From JAPOXK01 sp965220315 (lineage in GTDB: Bacteria > Chloroflexota > Dehalococcoidia > Bin125), in assembly GCA_965220315.1 (NCBI GenBank), contig CBDCPP010000001.1:1364001-1428000 (forward strand): a stretch of 64,000 nt of DNA, given 5' to 3'. Position numbers and translations under genes: made by a program. Position 1 is the stretch's first letter. Each line of letters begins with the position of its first letter. A model generated the notes under the pieces. That model searched no databases and was not told the DNA's origin. It saw only the letters and a program-made list of their open reading frames with translations. Positions 1 through 8,060 of the stretch are shown in pieces.

Positions 1-2
1 AC

Positions 3-47
3 AGCCTCGCCATTTTCCTAAGAGCGAAGACCCGCGTACGCTGGTAG
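3..47 (+). CDS. pstA: Phosphate ABC transporter permease PstA, C-terminal end only (partial)
   Basis: Frame 3 is open from the window edge and stops with TAG at 45-47, encoding SLAIFLRAKTRVRW. A hydrophobic helix end followed by a basic tail is how PstA permeases usually finish, and pstB starts 14 bases later in the normal pstSCAB order. The rest of the gene is outside the window. The call rests mainly on context, because fourteen residues cannot prove the family. Confidence 0.5.
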   Translation, partial: SLAIFLRAKTRVRW

Positions 48-61
48 AAACAAGGGATAGG

Positions 62-1000
62 GTGGCCATGCTCAAACCTCCCAAAACCCCGGATACTCAA
101 GAGGAAAACTCGGACGCCGGTCGCCGTGTCCCCACTCCCCGCACGGGGCAGGCCGCAACTCAAATTCCCAGTGCGAACCATGACCTCACCGGCGAGATCC
201 GCGCCCAGCAGGCAGCCGTCCGTCAAAAGGTTACGGAAGATCTTTCTCTACGCGTTCGCGACCTCTCCGTTTACTACGGTGATTTCCAAGCGCTCGACAG
301 CATTGACCTCGATATCGCGAAGGGGCGCATCACTGCCCTCATCGGCCCCTCCGGTTGCGGCAAGAGCACACTGATCCGCTGCTTCGATCGTATGAACGAT
401 CTGGTCCCCAGTTTCCGCATGACGGGATCCATCGACTTTGAAGGCGAAGAGTTGGTCGGCTACGGTGTCGATCCCGTCATCATCCGCCGCCGCATCGGCA
501 TGGTCTTCCAGAAGCCGAACCCCTTCCCTAAATCCCTCTTCGACAACGTCGCCTTCGGCCCACGGGTGAACGGCTACAAAGGGGATCTCAAGGAACTCGT
601 AGAGCGCTCCCTCAGACGCGCCGTCCTCTGGGACGAAGTCAAAGACGATCTGAAGAAGAACGCGCTTGCGCTCTCCGGCGGTCAACAACAGCGCCTCTGC
701 ATCGCTCGCGCCATCGCCGTCTCGCCGGATGTCATTCTCATGGACGAGCCTTGCAGCGCCTTGGACCCGGTTGCCACCCTCAAGATCGAGGAACTCATGC
801 GCGAACTCGCCGAGGAGTACACTATCGTCGTCGTCACGCACAATATGCAGCAAGCTGCCCGCGTCTCCGACTACACGGCTTTCCTGCTCGCTGCCGATGA
901 CCGCACCGGCCGCCTCGTTGAATTCGCACCTACTAACGACATCTTCACCAACCCCAAGGACTCCCGCACCGAGGATTACATCACAGGGCGCTACGGCTAA
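62..1000 (+). CDS. pstB: Phosphate ABC transporter ATP-binding protein PstB
   Basis: ATPase of the high-affinity PstSCAB phosphate importer, acting on the cytoplasmic face of the membrane. Walker A GPSGCGKST lies near residues 95-103, the Q-loop at about 150, the signature LSGGQQQR at 204-211 and Walker B VILMDEP at 224-230, all typical of PstB. The protein has 312 residues against about 250-280 for the family. The excess is a polar, proline-rich N-terminal tail of about 60 residues with no recognisable domain. GTG at 62 is used here, but ATG at 68 or a later start that removes the tail is possible. phoU follows 20 bases downstream, so this is the 3' half of a pst-phoU operon. Confidence 0.95.
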   Translation: MAMLKPPKTPDTQEENSDAGRRVPTPRTGQAATQIPSANHDLTGEIRAQQAAVRQKVTEDLSLRVRDLSVYYGDFQALDSIDLDIAKGRITALIGPSGCGKSTLIRCFDRMNDLVPSFRMTGSIDFEGEELVGYGVDPVIIRRRIGMVFQKPNPFPKSLFDNVAFGPRVNGYKGDLKELVERSLRRAVLWDEVKDDLKKNALALSGGQQQRLCIARAIAVSPDVILMDEPCSALDPVATLKIEELMRELAEEYTIVVVTHNMQQAARVSDYTAFLLAADDRTGRLVEFAPTNDIFTNPKDSRTEDYITGRYG

Positions 1001-1020
1001 CCTAGGCGGAAGGAGTCGCT

Positions 1021-1695
1021 ATGGCGCGCACGCTTCTCGAAGAAGGCATCGCCAGGCTCCACGACGATGTCCGTCTCCTCTACTCTCGTGCTGACAAAGC
1101 CATCACCGACTCGATGGACGCATTGCAGCGCCGCGACCTCGCTCTCGCCAAGGCGGTCGTTGAAGGTGACGCCGAAATCAATGCCGAGCGATATGCCATT
1201 GAGGAAAGATGCCTCGACATCATGGCCCGCCAGGCGCCCGTCGCCTCCGACCTGCGCGAGATGGTCTCCGTCCTTTCCATCGTCACTGAACTCGAACGCA
1301 TCGCGGATCACGCCGACGGCATAGCCCGTATCGCCTTGTTCCTTCAAGACAACCCCATCGCTAGCGATGAACCAGCCCTCTGGGAGATGAAAGACAAGGC
1401 CCAAGGCATGCTCCGCCTCGCCATCGCAGCTTTCATCGATAAAGACGAAGAGCGCGCTCGCGTCACCTGCGATCTCGACGATGAAGTCGATGAACTCTAC
1501 ACCGCCGTCAACCAGCGCCTTGTGCGACGGCTGGCCGGTGTTCCCCACGACGCCAGCGAGTTCGACGCCGTCACCCACGTGATCTGGTGTTCCCATAACC
1601 TCGAGCGCATCGCCGATCGCGCCACCAACATCTGCGAACGCGCCATCTTCCTCGTCACGGGTCAGCTCACCGAGATCAACGTCTCTACCTACTAG
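1021..1695 (+). CDS. phoU: Phosphate signalling protein PhoU
   Basis: The 224-residue protein matches PhoU in length and layout: two three-helix repeats rich in acidic and hydrophobic heptads. The E/D-rich stretches include the family-type ELERIADHADGIARIA (about residues 90-105) and NLERIADRATNICE near the C-terminus, which contribute to metal clusters in characterised PhoU. PhoU links the Pst transporter to the PhoR/PhoB system and represses phosphate-starvation genes when phosphate is plentiful. An AGGAG-type ribosome site sits just before the ATG at 1021. Transcription with pstB is likely given the 20-base spacing. Confidence 0.94.
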   Translation: MARTLLEEGIARLHDDVRLLYSRADKAITDSMDALQRRDLALAKAVVEGDAEINAERYAIEERCLDIMARQAPVASDLREMVSVLSIVTELERIADHADGIARIALFLQDNPIASDEPALWEMKDKAQGMLRLAIAAFIDKDEERARVTCDLDDEVDELYTAVNQRLVRRLAGVPHDASEFDAVTHVIWCSHNLERIADRATNICERAIFLVTGQLTEINVSTY

Positions 1696-1750
1696 CTCCT
1701 GCCCAGTAGACCACTAGGCGCGGCACGCCCGCGCCGCGGACAATAGCCTG

Positions 1751-2302
1751 ATGGAGATCCTTGTCGTCGGCGCAATCCGCGTCCTCGGCTCGCTCCCAGT
1801 CCTGCGCTGGGCTTTTGTTGGCGGCCTCATCGCCGTCTTCATCGATCTGAGCGACCTGCTCTGGATGAACCTGCTCGATTTGGGTGGCCTCGGCGACTAT
1901 CAGCGCTTCGACAAGTACAGCGACCAGGTCTATCTGCTGGCCTTCCTTCTCGTCGCCTGGCGCTGGCAGAGCCCCGCCAAAGAGATCGCTCTCGCTCTCT
2001 TCGGCTACCGTCTCGTCGGGTTCGTCGTCTTCGAGACCACCGGGAACCGCAACCTGCTGCTCTTCTTCCCCAACGTCTTCGAATTTTGGTTCCTCTTCAC
2101 TGCCAGCCTTCCCCACTGGTACCCGCGCCTGCGCGGCACTCAGTTCCGCTTCAATCGCCGCAACGTGGCGCTTTGGCTCGCCTTCCTAACGGCCATCAAA
2201 ACGTTTCAAGAGTTCGTCCTGCACGAAGGCCGCTGGCTCGACGACTTCACCTTCGTCGAAGCCCTCGAGGCAATCTGGAACTGGCTCCGTGCGCCGCTTT
2301 GA
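1751..2302 (+). CDS. Uncharacterised multi-pass membrane protein
   Basis: The 183-residue protein is dominated by hydrophobic segments with short polar loops, suggesting four to five membrane helices (about residues 5-30, 60-70, 80-95, 102-120 and 142-155). It is rich in aromatic residues (W, F, Y), and the loop between helices carries DLSDLLWMNLLDLGGLGDY. I do not recognise a named family and see no catalytic motif. It lies 55 bases after phoU on the same strand and may be read from the same transcript, but nothing in the protein itself ties it to phosphate. Confidence 0.7.
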   Translation: MEILVVGAIRVLGSLPVLRWAFVGGLIAVFIDLSDLLWMNLLDLGGLGDYQRFDKYSDQVYLLAFLLVAWRWQSPAKEIALALFGYRLVGFVVFETTGNRNLLLFFPNVFEFWFLFTASLPHWYPRLRGTQFRFNRRNVALWLAFLTAIKTFQEFVLHEGRWLDDFTFVEALEAIWNWLRAPL

Positions 2303-2482
2303 ACCTGCGGCACCAGAGTTAAGCCCGCCAGTTCGCAACCCACAGCCACCGTGGATATTCCCCTCGCGTAGCCCAATGCCCCCTAACAGCGGAGATACCG
2401 AGTCCTACTCCATCCGTCTCAACCAGCTCCGGCGGCCCACTGCCTCAGCCGACACTGAGTCCGCTGGCGGGAGTTACGCACC

Positions 2483-3265
2483 TTAAGGAACCGCACAGTC
2501 CCCGCTCTCGATCGCGATCGGATCACCACCTCGCGCGGTGACCACTTCTCGCAGAAGGAACCGGCGTGGCTCCTGATCCCAGCGGATCAATAGTCTGGGA
2601 TCATCCACCGCGTACCACACCGTCTGCCGGTCGAGCCCGGGCCGCACCTCCACCTGCCACGCCAGGAAATTCCCCGCCGGCACAGCGACACAATCTTGGC
2701 CACGCACCCGTAGCCGTACGAGCTGACTCCGCCGCTGCGGCACGTTCACAGAGCGATACACCACTTGTGCGTCTTGGTCGAACACGATGCTGCGCCACAG
2801 CCAGGCCGAGCTGTCGTTGTCGAACGCGAACTCTCCTGTCTCCACCGTCGCCACTTCCTCTTCCCCGTTCTCCACCACCCGCACGATCACCGTGCCTCCG
2901 CTGTAGCTTCCTGTCACGTCCAACCGATCATCTGCGTCAAACGCTCGCCGCTCGTAGCTAATCGGCTCCAGCGAATCCGCTCGGATACGTACCATCGTCT
3001 CATCACGCAGCGGCGGGTCGTCCAGCACGAACAGCACCCACAGGGCGTACTCCTCTCCCTCCCGCGCGATCTCGAACTCAACCGAGCCCAGCACCTCGTC
3101 CGTCTGATCCGTGATGATGTAGCGCGTCAACTCATAGTCCGGCCAGGGCAGCGCGTTGACTGGATCACTTGGATCCGGAAATTCCGACTCCCCGCTACAC
3201 GCGGCTGTGAGTGCAACCACTACCGCGCAGACGGTGAGCGCGCTCCGCCGCCACCGCCTCCTCAC
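2483..3265 (-). CDS. Secreted lipoprotein of unknown function
   Basis: The N-terminus has two arginine clusters, a hydrophobic stretch and the lipobox-like LTAAC at about residues 19-23, so it is probably exported, lipidated and anchored to the outer face of the membrane. The mature part (about 235 residues) is predicted to be mostly beta strand, with regular alternation such as DETMVRIRADSLEPISYERR and VTGSYSGGTVIVRVVENGEE. The pattern recalls DUF3108-like or LolA-like beta-sheet lipoproteins, but I cannot assign it. Its start overlaps the end of the threonine aldolase gene by four bases, so the two are probably translationally coupled. Confidence 0.75.
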   Translation of the reverse strand: MRRRWRRSALTVCAVVVALTAACSGESEFPDPSDPVNALPWPDYELTRYIITDQTDEVLGSVEFEIAREGEEYALWVLFVLDDPPLRDETMVRIRADSLEPISYERRAFDADDRLDVTGSYSGGTVIVRVVENGEEEVATVETGEFAFDNDSSAWLWRSIVFDQDAQVVYRSVNVPQRRSQLVRLRVRGQDCVAVPAGNFLAWQVEVRPGLDRQTVWYAVDDPRLLIRWDQEPRRFLLREVVTARGGDPIAIESGDCAVP

Positions 3266-4323
3266 TCCGCAACAGCCTTCACAAGCCGCTCCGATAACAC
3301 CGCTTCCACCCGGCTCAGCGCCTCGTCCACGTCCCGCTCTTCGATCCCGTAGTGCGTCACGAACCGCGCTCTCCCACCGCTAATCACCGTCACTAGCACT
3401 CCCCGCTCCGCCAGCGCGCGCTGGAAAGCCCGGCCGTCGCCGCCGGGAACCGGCACCACCACGATGTTCGTCTGGACGCCTTCCACATCGACGGGTAGCC
3501 CAAGATCCGCTAAGCCCCAGGCCAAGCGGCGCGCATTGGCGTGGTCCACCGCCAGCCGCGACACCATCTCACGTAGCGCCACCAGTCCCGCCGCCGCCAG
3601 CACCCCTGCCTGGCGCATACCGCCACCCAGCATCTTGCGATACTTGCGCGCTCGCTCAATGAACGATGCCTCCCCGCACAGCAGCGACCCCACCGGCGCT
3701 GCCAACCCCTTCGATAAGCAGAACCCCACCGAATCACAGCTCGCCGCCAGCTCCGCCGCCGACACATCCACCGCCAACGCAGCATTAAATATCCGGGCCC
3801 CATCCAAATGAATACGCAGATTCATCTCCCGTGCGACATCGGTGAGTGCATGCGTCCGCGCTACGCTTAACACCGCCCCACCCAGGTAATTATGCGTGTT
3901 CTCCAGTGTCAGCAAGCGGGTGCGAGGCTCGTGCAAGTCTGATCCTCGCACCATCCGCCGTACACGTTCCGGGTCGAATCCTCCATCAGGTTCGTTTGGT
4001 AGTGTGCTGATCATCAAACCTGCTACGCGCGCCGCCGCCCCGACTTCGCGCTGAAAAATGTGCGCCTGATCGCCGACTAGCACCCCATCGCCCGCCTCGC
4101 AGTGCGTCAGGAGCGCGACCAAGTTCCCCATCGTCCCGCTCGCGACGAACAGCGCCGCCTCTTTGCCCAATCGCCGTGCCGCCTCCACCTCCAGCGCATT
4201 GACTGTTGGATCCTCGCCGTAGACATCATCTCCCACCGACGCCTCCGCCATCGCGCGCCGCATGGCCGGCGTCGGCTGCGTGACAGTGTCACTACGCAGG
4301 TCAATCGCCGCAGGAGGCTTCAC
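3262..4323 (-). CDS. ltaE: Low-specificity threonine aldolase (PLP-dependent)
   Basis: Fold-type I PLP enzyme that cleaves L-threonine or allo-threonine to glycine and acetaldehyde in the cytoplasm. The family opening IDLRSDTVTQPT, the GDDVYGEDPTV block, the HLDGARIFNAA segment and the PLP-lysine region FCLSKGLAAPVG are all present. I place the start at the GTG at 4323, giving 353 residues beginning VKPPAAIDLRSD. An in-frame ATG at 4377 would add 18 residues with no family resemblance and overlap the upstream gene by 50 bases. The upstream gene's stop is at 4328, so the spacing is four bases. Confidence 0.93.
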   Translation of the reverse strand: MKPPAAIDLRSDTVTQPTPAMRRAMAEASVGDDVYGEDPTVNALEVEAARRLGKEAALFVASGTMGNLVALLTHCEAGDGVLVGDQAHIFQREVGAAARVAGLMISTLPNEPDGGFDPERVRRMVRGSDLHEPRTRLLTLENTHNYLGGAVLSVARTHALTDVAREMNLRIHLDGARIFNAALAVDVSAAELAASCDSVGFCLSKGLAAPVGSLLCGEASFIERARKYRKMLGGGMRQAGVLAAAGLVALREMVSRLAVDHANARRLAWGLADLGLPVDVEGVQTNIVVVPVPGGDGRAFQRALAERGVLVTVISGGRARFVTHYGIEERDVDEALSRVEAVLSERLVKAVAE

Positions 4324-4327
4324 TGCA

Positions 4328-4774
4328 CTAGTCAACTTCGGGATCCCGCTGCCACAAGGTCTGGAACCCATCGCCACCTCGGATCGCCGCCACTAGCATC
4401 GCCGATTCCTCGCGCCGTAGTTCTCCGTAGACTTCGGCGCACGCGGTCTGTGCCGCCACGCCGCCCAACTCACCTAAGCGACGCTCCAACCGACTTAGGA
4501 CACCAGACTCTTCCAACGCCATGACCCCACGCGGCCACAGGAAAGAAAGAATCCGATCAGGCAGGGGGAAAGCTGGTCGTAATTTCTTCAGGCTACGGAA
4601 GCGCTCTTCCACCGACCCAGCGCGTGGGACAATCTTGATCAGTGGCCCATCGCTAGACGACGTTCGAAAATCGAGCAAGAGCCGAGCCTCCACCACCTGG
4701 AAGCGCACCACCAACACCTCCGCCACATCAATGACGCGCCCGATCTCGTCTAGATCGACCCCATATTCGTCCAC
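4328..4774 (-). CDS. Conserved-looking hypothetical protein
   Basis: The 148-residue soluble protein has an acidic N-terminus, a central segment PLIKIVPRAGSVEERFRSLK and a helical C-terminal half. It shows the C-rich plus-strand composition of its neighbours and sits directly upstream of ltaE in an operon-like arrangement (lipoprotein, ltaE and this gene all on the minus strand). I recognise no family and see no cysteine pairs, metal motif or membrane segment. Coding status is likely from length, spacing and sensible composition. Function is unknown. Confidence 0.65.
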   Translation of the reverse strand: MDEYGVDLDEIGRVIDVAEVLVVRFQVVEARLLLDFRTSSSDGPLIKIVPRAGSVEERFRSLKKLRPAFPLPDRILSFLWPRGVMALEESGVLSRLERRLGELGGVAAQTACAEVYGELRREESAMLVAAIRGGDGFQTLWQRDPEVD

Positions 4775-4995
4775 GGCATCCCCGCGCTGCGCAAGCGGCT
4801 AGCGAGCCACCCCCGTGCGCTTTCGTCAGTCTACGGCTGCCAATTCGGCCCGATCAATTTCCTTTCCCTTCGACGATCACTAGTCCAACGCCGGAGGGAT
4901 CCGAGCGCACTGCTCTCGCCACTGGCAGATCCCACGATAGCGGTCGCAGCCACTTCGTCGCCATCACGAAATCCACCACCACCGCACCTACATAC

Positions 4996-5250
4996 CTACC
5001 GCGCCGACGGTCTAGGAGGAAGTGCGAATCCACCCGCTTCCACCCCTGTATCCGGCAGACCCAGCAGCTTGCGCCGCGCCGCGTCGTAGCGTTCCTTGGC
5101 ACGCGTCTCCCGGTTCAACAACCCTTTGAGTTGCGGAGCACCCAGCGGCTCGCCATCCAGAAAGGTCTGGTGCACCTTCTCCAACTGCCGCTGCCACGCG
5201 TCCCATGCTTCCCGATACTCCGCTACCACGTTCGCGTCTCGCTCCACCAT
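4996..5250 (-). CDS. Small helical protein of unknown function
   Basis: The start was chosen at the ATG at 5250 because AGGAG lies six bases upstream. A longer open frame to 5511 has no ribosome site and poor composition. The 84-residue product is predicted almost entirely helical for the first 60 residues (AEYREAWDAWQRQLEKVHQT, then RETRAKERYDAARRKLLGLP), with a short disordered basic tail. I recognise no family. It is transcribed divergently from the secreted protein at 5329, 78 bases away. The 220 bases on its 3' side (4775-4995) hold nothing I can support. Confidence 0.6.
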   Translation of the reverse strand: MVERDANVVAEYREAWDAWQRQLEKVHQTFLDGEPLGAPQLKGLLNRETRAKERYDAARRKLLGLPDTGVEAGGFALPPRPSAR

Positions 5251-5328
5251 CACGTTCTCCTGTTTACTCCTATCCCTGTCTGCGCTCACTGACTGGCTAC
5301 CCTGAGTATATGAACGGAGTTCCCCCCA

Positions 5329-7056
5329 ATGGTGGTCCTTCGTTTCCCTGCCGCCTTCATCGCGTCCCTCACAACGCTCGCCCTTATCCTCACTGCTTGT
5401 GCCGAGGACGCTCCGGCCCGAGCCATCGACGCTCCACACCCACAAGTCTGGGAGGATATCGAGCCACCTCTCGCATCGCCAGCACCTAACGAACCGCCTC
5501 TTAACGCACAATCACCTCCTGCATCGCCAGCACCTAACGAACCGCCTCTTGACGCACAATCACCTCCTGCATCACCAGCACCTAACGAACCGCCTCTTGG
5601 CGCACAATCACCTCCTGCATCGCCACCATCCTCTGAGCCGTCCTCGGGCATCCACCCACCCCCCGCCCCCGCGCCGCCAACGCCCGCCGCGCCGCCCCTA
5701 AGCACACAACCACCCCCAGACGAGCACTCTCCTCCTCAACCTGCTGCACTACTCTCTCCACCGGATGCCGATGAACCCGTAGTTGCCGCGCCCAGCATCG
5801 ACAGCGCCCCACCCGGGCTTCGAGTAGACCTGCTCATCGAGCTGACAGATCTGACGGACATAAAAATCCTGAATGAAATCGGCCCAACCGTCGCCGAGCG
5901 GCGCGGACTTCCGCTCCTCCGAGAAGTCCCGATCTACCTCATCCGCCGAAGCGACATCGTCACCTACTTCGAATCCGGTACCAACGATGCCGATCGGCGC
6001 GAGGATTTTGCCTCCGAGTCCATTCTCCGGCTCTTCGGCCTGCTTGGCGAGACTGACAGCTTGGTCGAGCTGCAACGTGACCTTGTCGAGAGCGGGGTCC
6101 TCGGCTTCTACGATCCAGATATTGCATCCTTCGTCATTGTCAGCAGTAACGATGGCCTCTCCTCTCGTGATCTCGACACCGTTACCCACGAGTTCGTGCA
6201 CGCCCTGCAAGACCAGCACTTTCAGATCGGAGACGTGCTCGAGGAACTCTCCAGCAACTCCGACGCCCGCCTCGCCTTCCGTTTTGTCATCGAAGGCGAC
6301 GCCAGAGTCGCGGAAGGCCTCTTCGGTGACCTCATCGAACGTTACGGACCGCAGATCCAAACTGCGCTGGACATCCTACCCGCCCCTCGCTTGGCCGCCC
6401 CCGCCATCGTGAAAGAAATCTTCTTCTCCCCATACATCGAAGGTGCCTTGATCGCCACTCGTATCCACGACAGATCCGGTTTCGAGGGCATTAATGGCAT
6501 CCTGGCGATGCCGCCCGCATCCACCGAGCAACTCCTTCGCTCCATTGACTCTCCTGCTGACCCCGCGTCGCTGGAACCTATCATCCTTCCCAATCCCGAT
6601 GTTCGCGCAGCGCTCGGAGGTGCCGACTGGCTGCCGATCGGGCATGACACCATCGGCGAGTTCATCATCACCGAGTATCTAGATCACTTCCTTCCCCCTG
6701 CAGACGCCGCCCGCGCGGGCGGCGGTTGGGGCGGCGACCGCCTCAGCCTCTATGTCGGTCCCAACGACACCAGCCTGCTCGCATGGCATACCGCTTGGGA
6801 CACGCATCAGGACGCCAGCGAGTTCTTCGAGCAATATGTCCGGCTCCTGAGCGAAACGGCGAACAATGTCGTCGAACTCGCCTCCGGCCGTGCCGTCACT
6901 GCCACCGACGGCAATCGCTCGATCTGGATCGCGCGGAACGACACGGAAGTCTGGGCCGTGATCGGCACCGATTCGGCAGCGGTCGTCCGCGTGCAGGAGG
7001 AACTGAGCGAAACGCTCGGTCTCCCTCCCACAAGCATGGCCACCGCCGGAACCTAG
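5329..7056 (+). CDS. Secreted lipoprotein with proline-rich repeat linker and HExxH (metallopeptidase-like) domain
   Basis: The N-terminus has a hydrophobic core and lipobox LILTAC at residues 20-25, so the protein is probably anchored outside the cell. Residues about 30-155 form a low-complexity proline/alanine/serine linker with three 16-residue repeats. The rest is a folded domain of about 420 residues containing TVTHEFVHALQDQH near residues 283-296, an HEFVH zinc motif of the gluzincin type, followed by a conserved-looking region with FVIEGDARVAEG, where the E in EGD could be the third ligand. This suggests a wall-associated zinc peptidase, though I cannot name a MEROPS family. It converges with the gene at 7053, with the stop codons overlapping by four bases. 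Confidence 0.75.
   Translation: MVVLRFPAAFIASLTTLALILTACAEDAPARAIDAPHPQVWEDIEPPLASPAPNEPPLNAQSPPASPAPNEPPLDAQSPPASPAPNEPPLGAQSPPASPPSSEPSSGIHPPPAPAPPTPAAPPLSTQPPPDEHSPPQPAALLSPPDADEPVVAAPSIDSAPPGLRVDLLIELTDLTDIKILNEIGPTVAERRGLPLLREVPIYLIRRSDIVTYFESGTNDADRREDFASESILRLFGLLGETDSLVELQRDLVESGVLGFYDPDIASFVIVSSNDGLSSRDLDTVTHEFVHALQDQHFQIGDVLEELSSNSDARLAFRFVIEGDARVAEGLFGDLIERYGPQIQTALDILPAPRLAAPAIVKEIFFSPYIEGALIATRIHDRSGFEGINGILAMPPASTEQLLRSIDSPADPASLEPIILPNPDVRAALGGADWLPIGHDTIGEFIITEYLDHFLPPADAARAGGGWGGDRLSLYVGPNDTSLLAWHTAWDTHQDASEFFEQYVRLLSETANNVVELASGRAVTATDGNRSIWIARNDTEVWAVIGTDSAAVVRVQEELSETLGLPPTSMATAGT
5473..5616 (+). repeat. Three tandem 48-bp in-frame repeats
   Basis: Units at 5473-5520, 5521-5568 and 5569-5616 differ by only a few bases and encode a 16-residue unit, ASPAPNEPPLxAQSPP with x = N, D or G. 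A decayed fourth copy begins at 5617. Being a multiple of three and rich in Pro, the array lengthens a flexible linker between the lipid anchor and the enzyme domain. Such arrays change copy number by slippage. Confidence 0.95.
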
Positions 7057-7373
7057 CTCGTTGGGCTCACGTCCAGCTGGCGGTACAGCGTGACCGTCGT
7101 ACTCTCGAATACCATCGCCGCCCGCACGCGCTGCCGGATACCTGCAAAAGCCTGGTCTTGCGCCACGAGCTCCTCGAACTGCTCCAAGTTCTGCAACGAC
7201 TCGAATTCCGAGACGATCTCCACCTCGCTCGCGCGTCCTGTGAGTGCGTCCCATACCGAGTAGCGGGCACTGATCCCGCGTTGATGCTGATAGAGAAGCG
7301 CCTCCTCCACCGCCGCCAAGAACTCGCCGTGGCGCCCCGGCGCCACTTGCCCCCGGAATACGCGTCGATACAT
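7053..7373 (-). CDS. Dimeric alpha/beta-barrel (ABM/NIPSNAP-like) protein
   Basis: This 106-residue protein has the pattern of a ferredoxin-like alpha/beta barrel: a strand with an RGQV start, a helix FLAAVEEALLYQ, a strand ARYSVWDALTG, SEVEIVSEFESL, a helix LEQFEELVAQ and a final strand. Members include antibiotic-biosynthesis monooxygenase-like and NIPSNAP proteins, which work as small dimers binding varied substrates, so the exact role is open. It ends opposite the secreted lipoprotein, with overlapping stop codons, and starts 23 bases after the MobA-like gene on the same strand, which suggests cotranscription. Confidence 0.7.
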   Translation of the reverse strand: MYRRVFRGQVAPGRHGEFLAAVEEALLYQHQRGISARYSVWDALTGRASEVEIVSEFESLQNLEQFEELVAQDQAFAGIRQRVRAAMVFESTTVTLYRQLDVSPTS

Positions 7374-7395
7374 TGCTTGGCCTCCTTGATGCTGC

Positions 7396-8031
7396 TCATG
7401 AATTCGCCGCAGCGCGCGCTTCCAATTCCCGTTCGACTCGTTCCAGATCTTCTGGATAGTTGACGTTCGTCAGCGACGCCAGACGCGGATCCTCCGCACG
7501 CAACTCCGCCTCCGCCAATCGCCGAACCCGCAGCTCCTCGAGAATCGCGACCGGGCGGCCCCTGCCAGCGGCCAACGCGTCTCGCACGGATTCCAGGCAA
7601 CTCACACGATAAGCGGCCGCGAGTGGTTCCTCCCGCCCATTGACTACGGGAATCACGACGTCAACACCATCTGCCACGCGCACCAGCAACCGCACCAGCG
7701 CCGGACGCAAGAGCGGCATGTCGCACGCGAACACGAGCACCAAGTCGTGCCGAGCAGCCTCAAGCGCCGCTTCGATCCCGGCTAGGGGCCCCCGCTCTGC
7801 CTCCCGGTCGACCGCTTCCCGCCAGACTAGTCCCTCAGCCGTCGCTAGCCTCTGGTCCGACCGGCGCACCACAATCAGATCGTCCGTCAGACGAGCTACC
7901 GCCGCAGCAGTCCAGTGCAGCAGCGGACGGCCGGCGGCGAGAGCCCGAGCCTTCTCCATCCCCAGCCGCTTCCCAAAACCGCCCGCCAGGATTGCGACGC
8001 TAAACGGCTCCGGGTCGTGCTGCGCGTTCAT
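7396..8031 (-). CDS. mobA: MobA-like molybdenum cofactor nucleotidyltransferase
   Basis: The N-terminus carries AILAGGFGKRLGMEKA, the nucleotide-binding signature of MobA/MocA-type transferases (consensus LAGGxSxRMGxDKA). RGPLAGIEAAL and FACDMPLLRP follow, the second holding the metal-binding aspartate. Its 211 residues fit MobA, which attaches GMP to molybdopterin. Given the adjacent formate dehydrogenase, which needs bis-MGD, the guanylyltransferase role is the best guess. A MocA-type cytidylyltransferase is the alternative, and the neighbouring YqeC leaves that open. It is divergent from yqeC, with 29 bases between the start codons. Confidence 0.8.
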   Translation of the reverse strand: MNAQHDPEPFSVAILAGGFGKRLGMEKARALAAGRPLLHWTAAAVARLTDDLIVVRRSDQRLATAEGLVWREAVDREAERGPLAGIEAALEAARHDLVLVFACDMPLLRPALVRLLVRVADGVDVVIPVVNGREEPLAAAYRVSCLESVRDALAAGRGRPVAILEELRVRRLAEAELRAEDPRLASLTNVNYPEDLERVERELEARAAANS

Positions 8032-8060
8032 CTGGCCAGTCTACGGTTAGGCTCTGCCCA

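Noticed and set aside
4854..5102. 82-codon minus-strand open frame
   Set aside because: It overlaps the better supported 84-residue gene at 4996-5250 in another frame, has no ribosome site and has unlikely composition.
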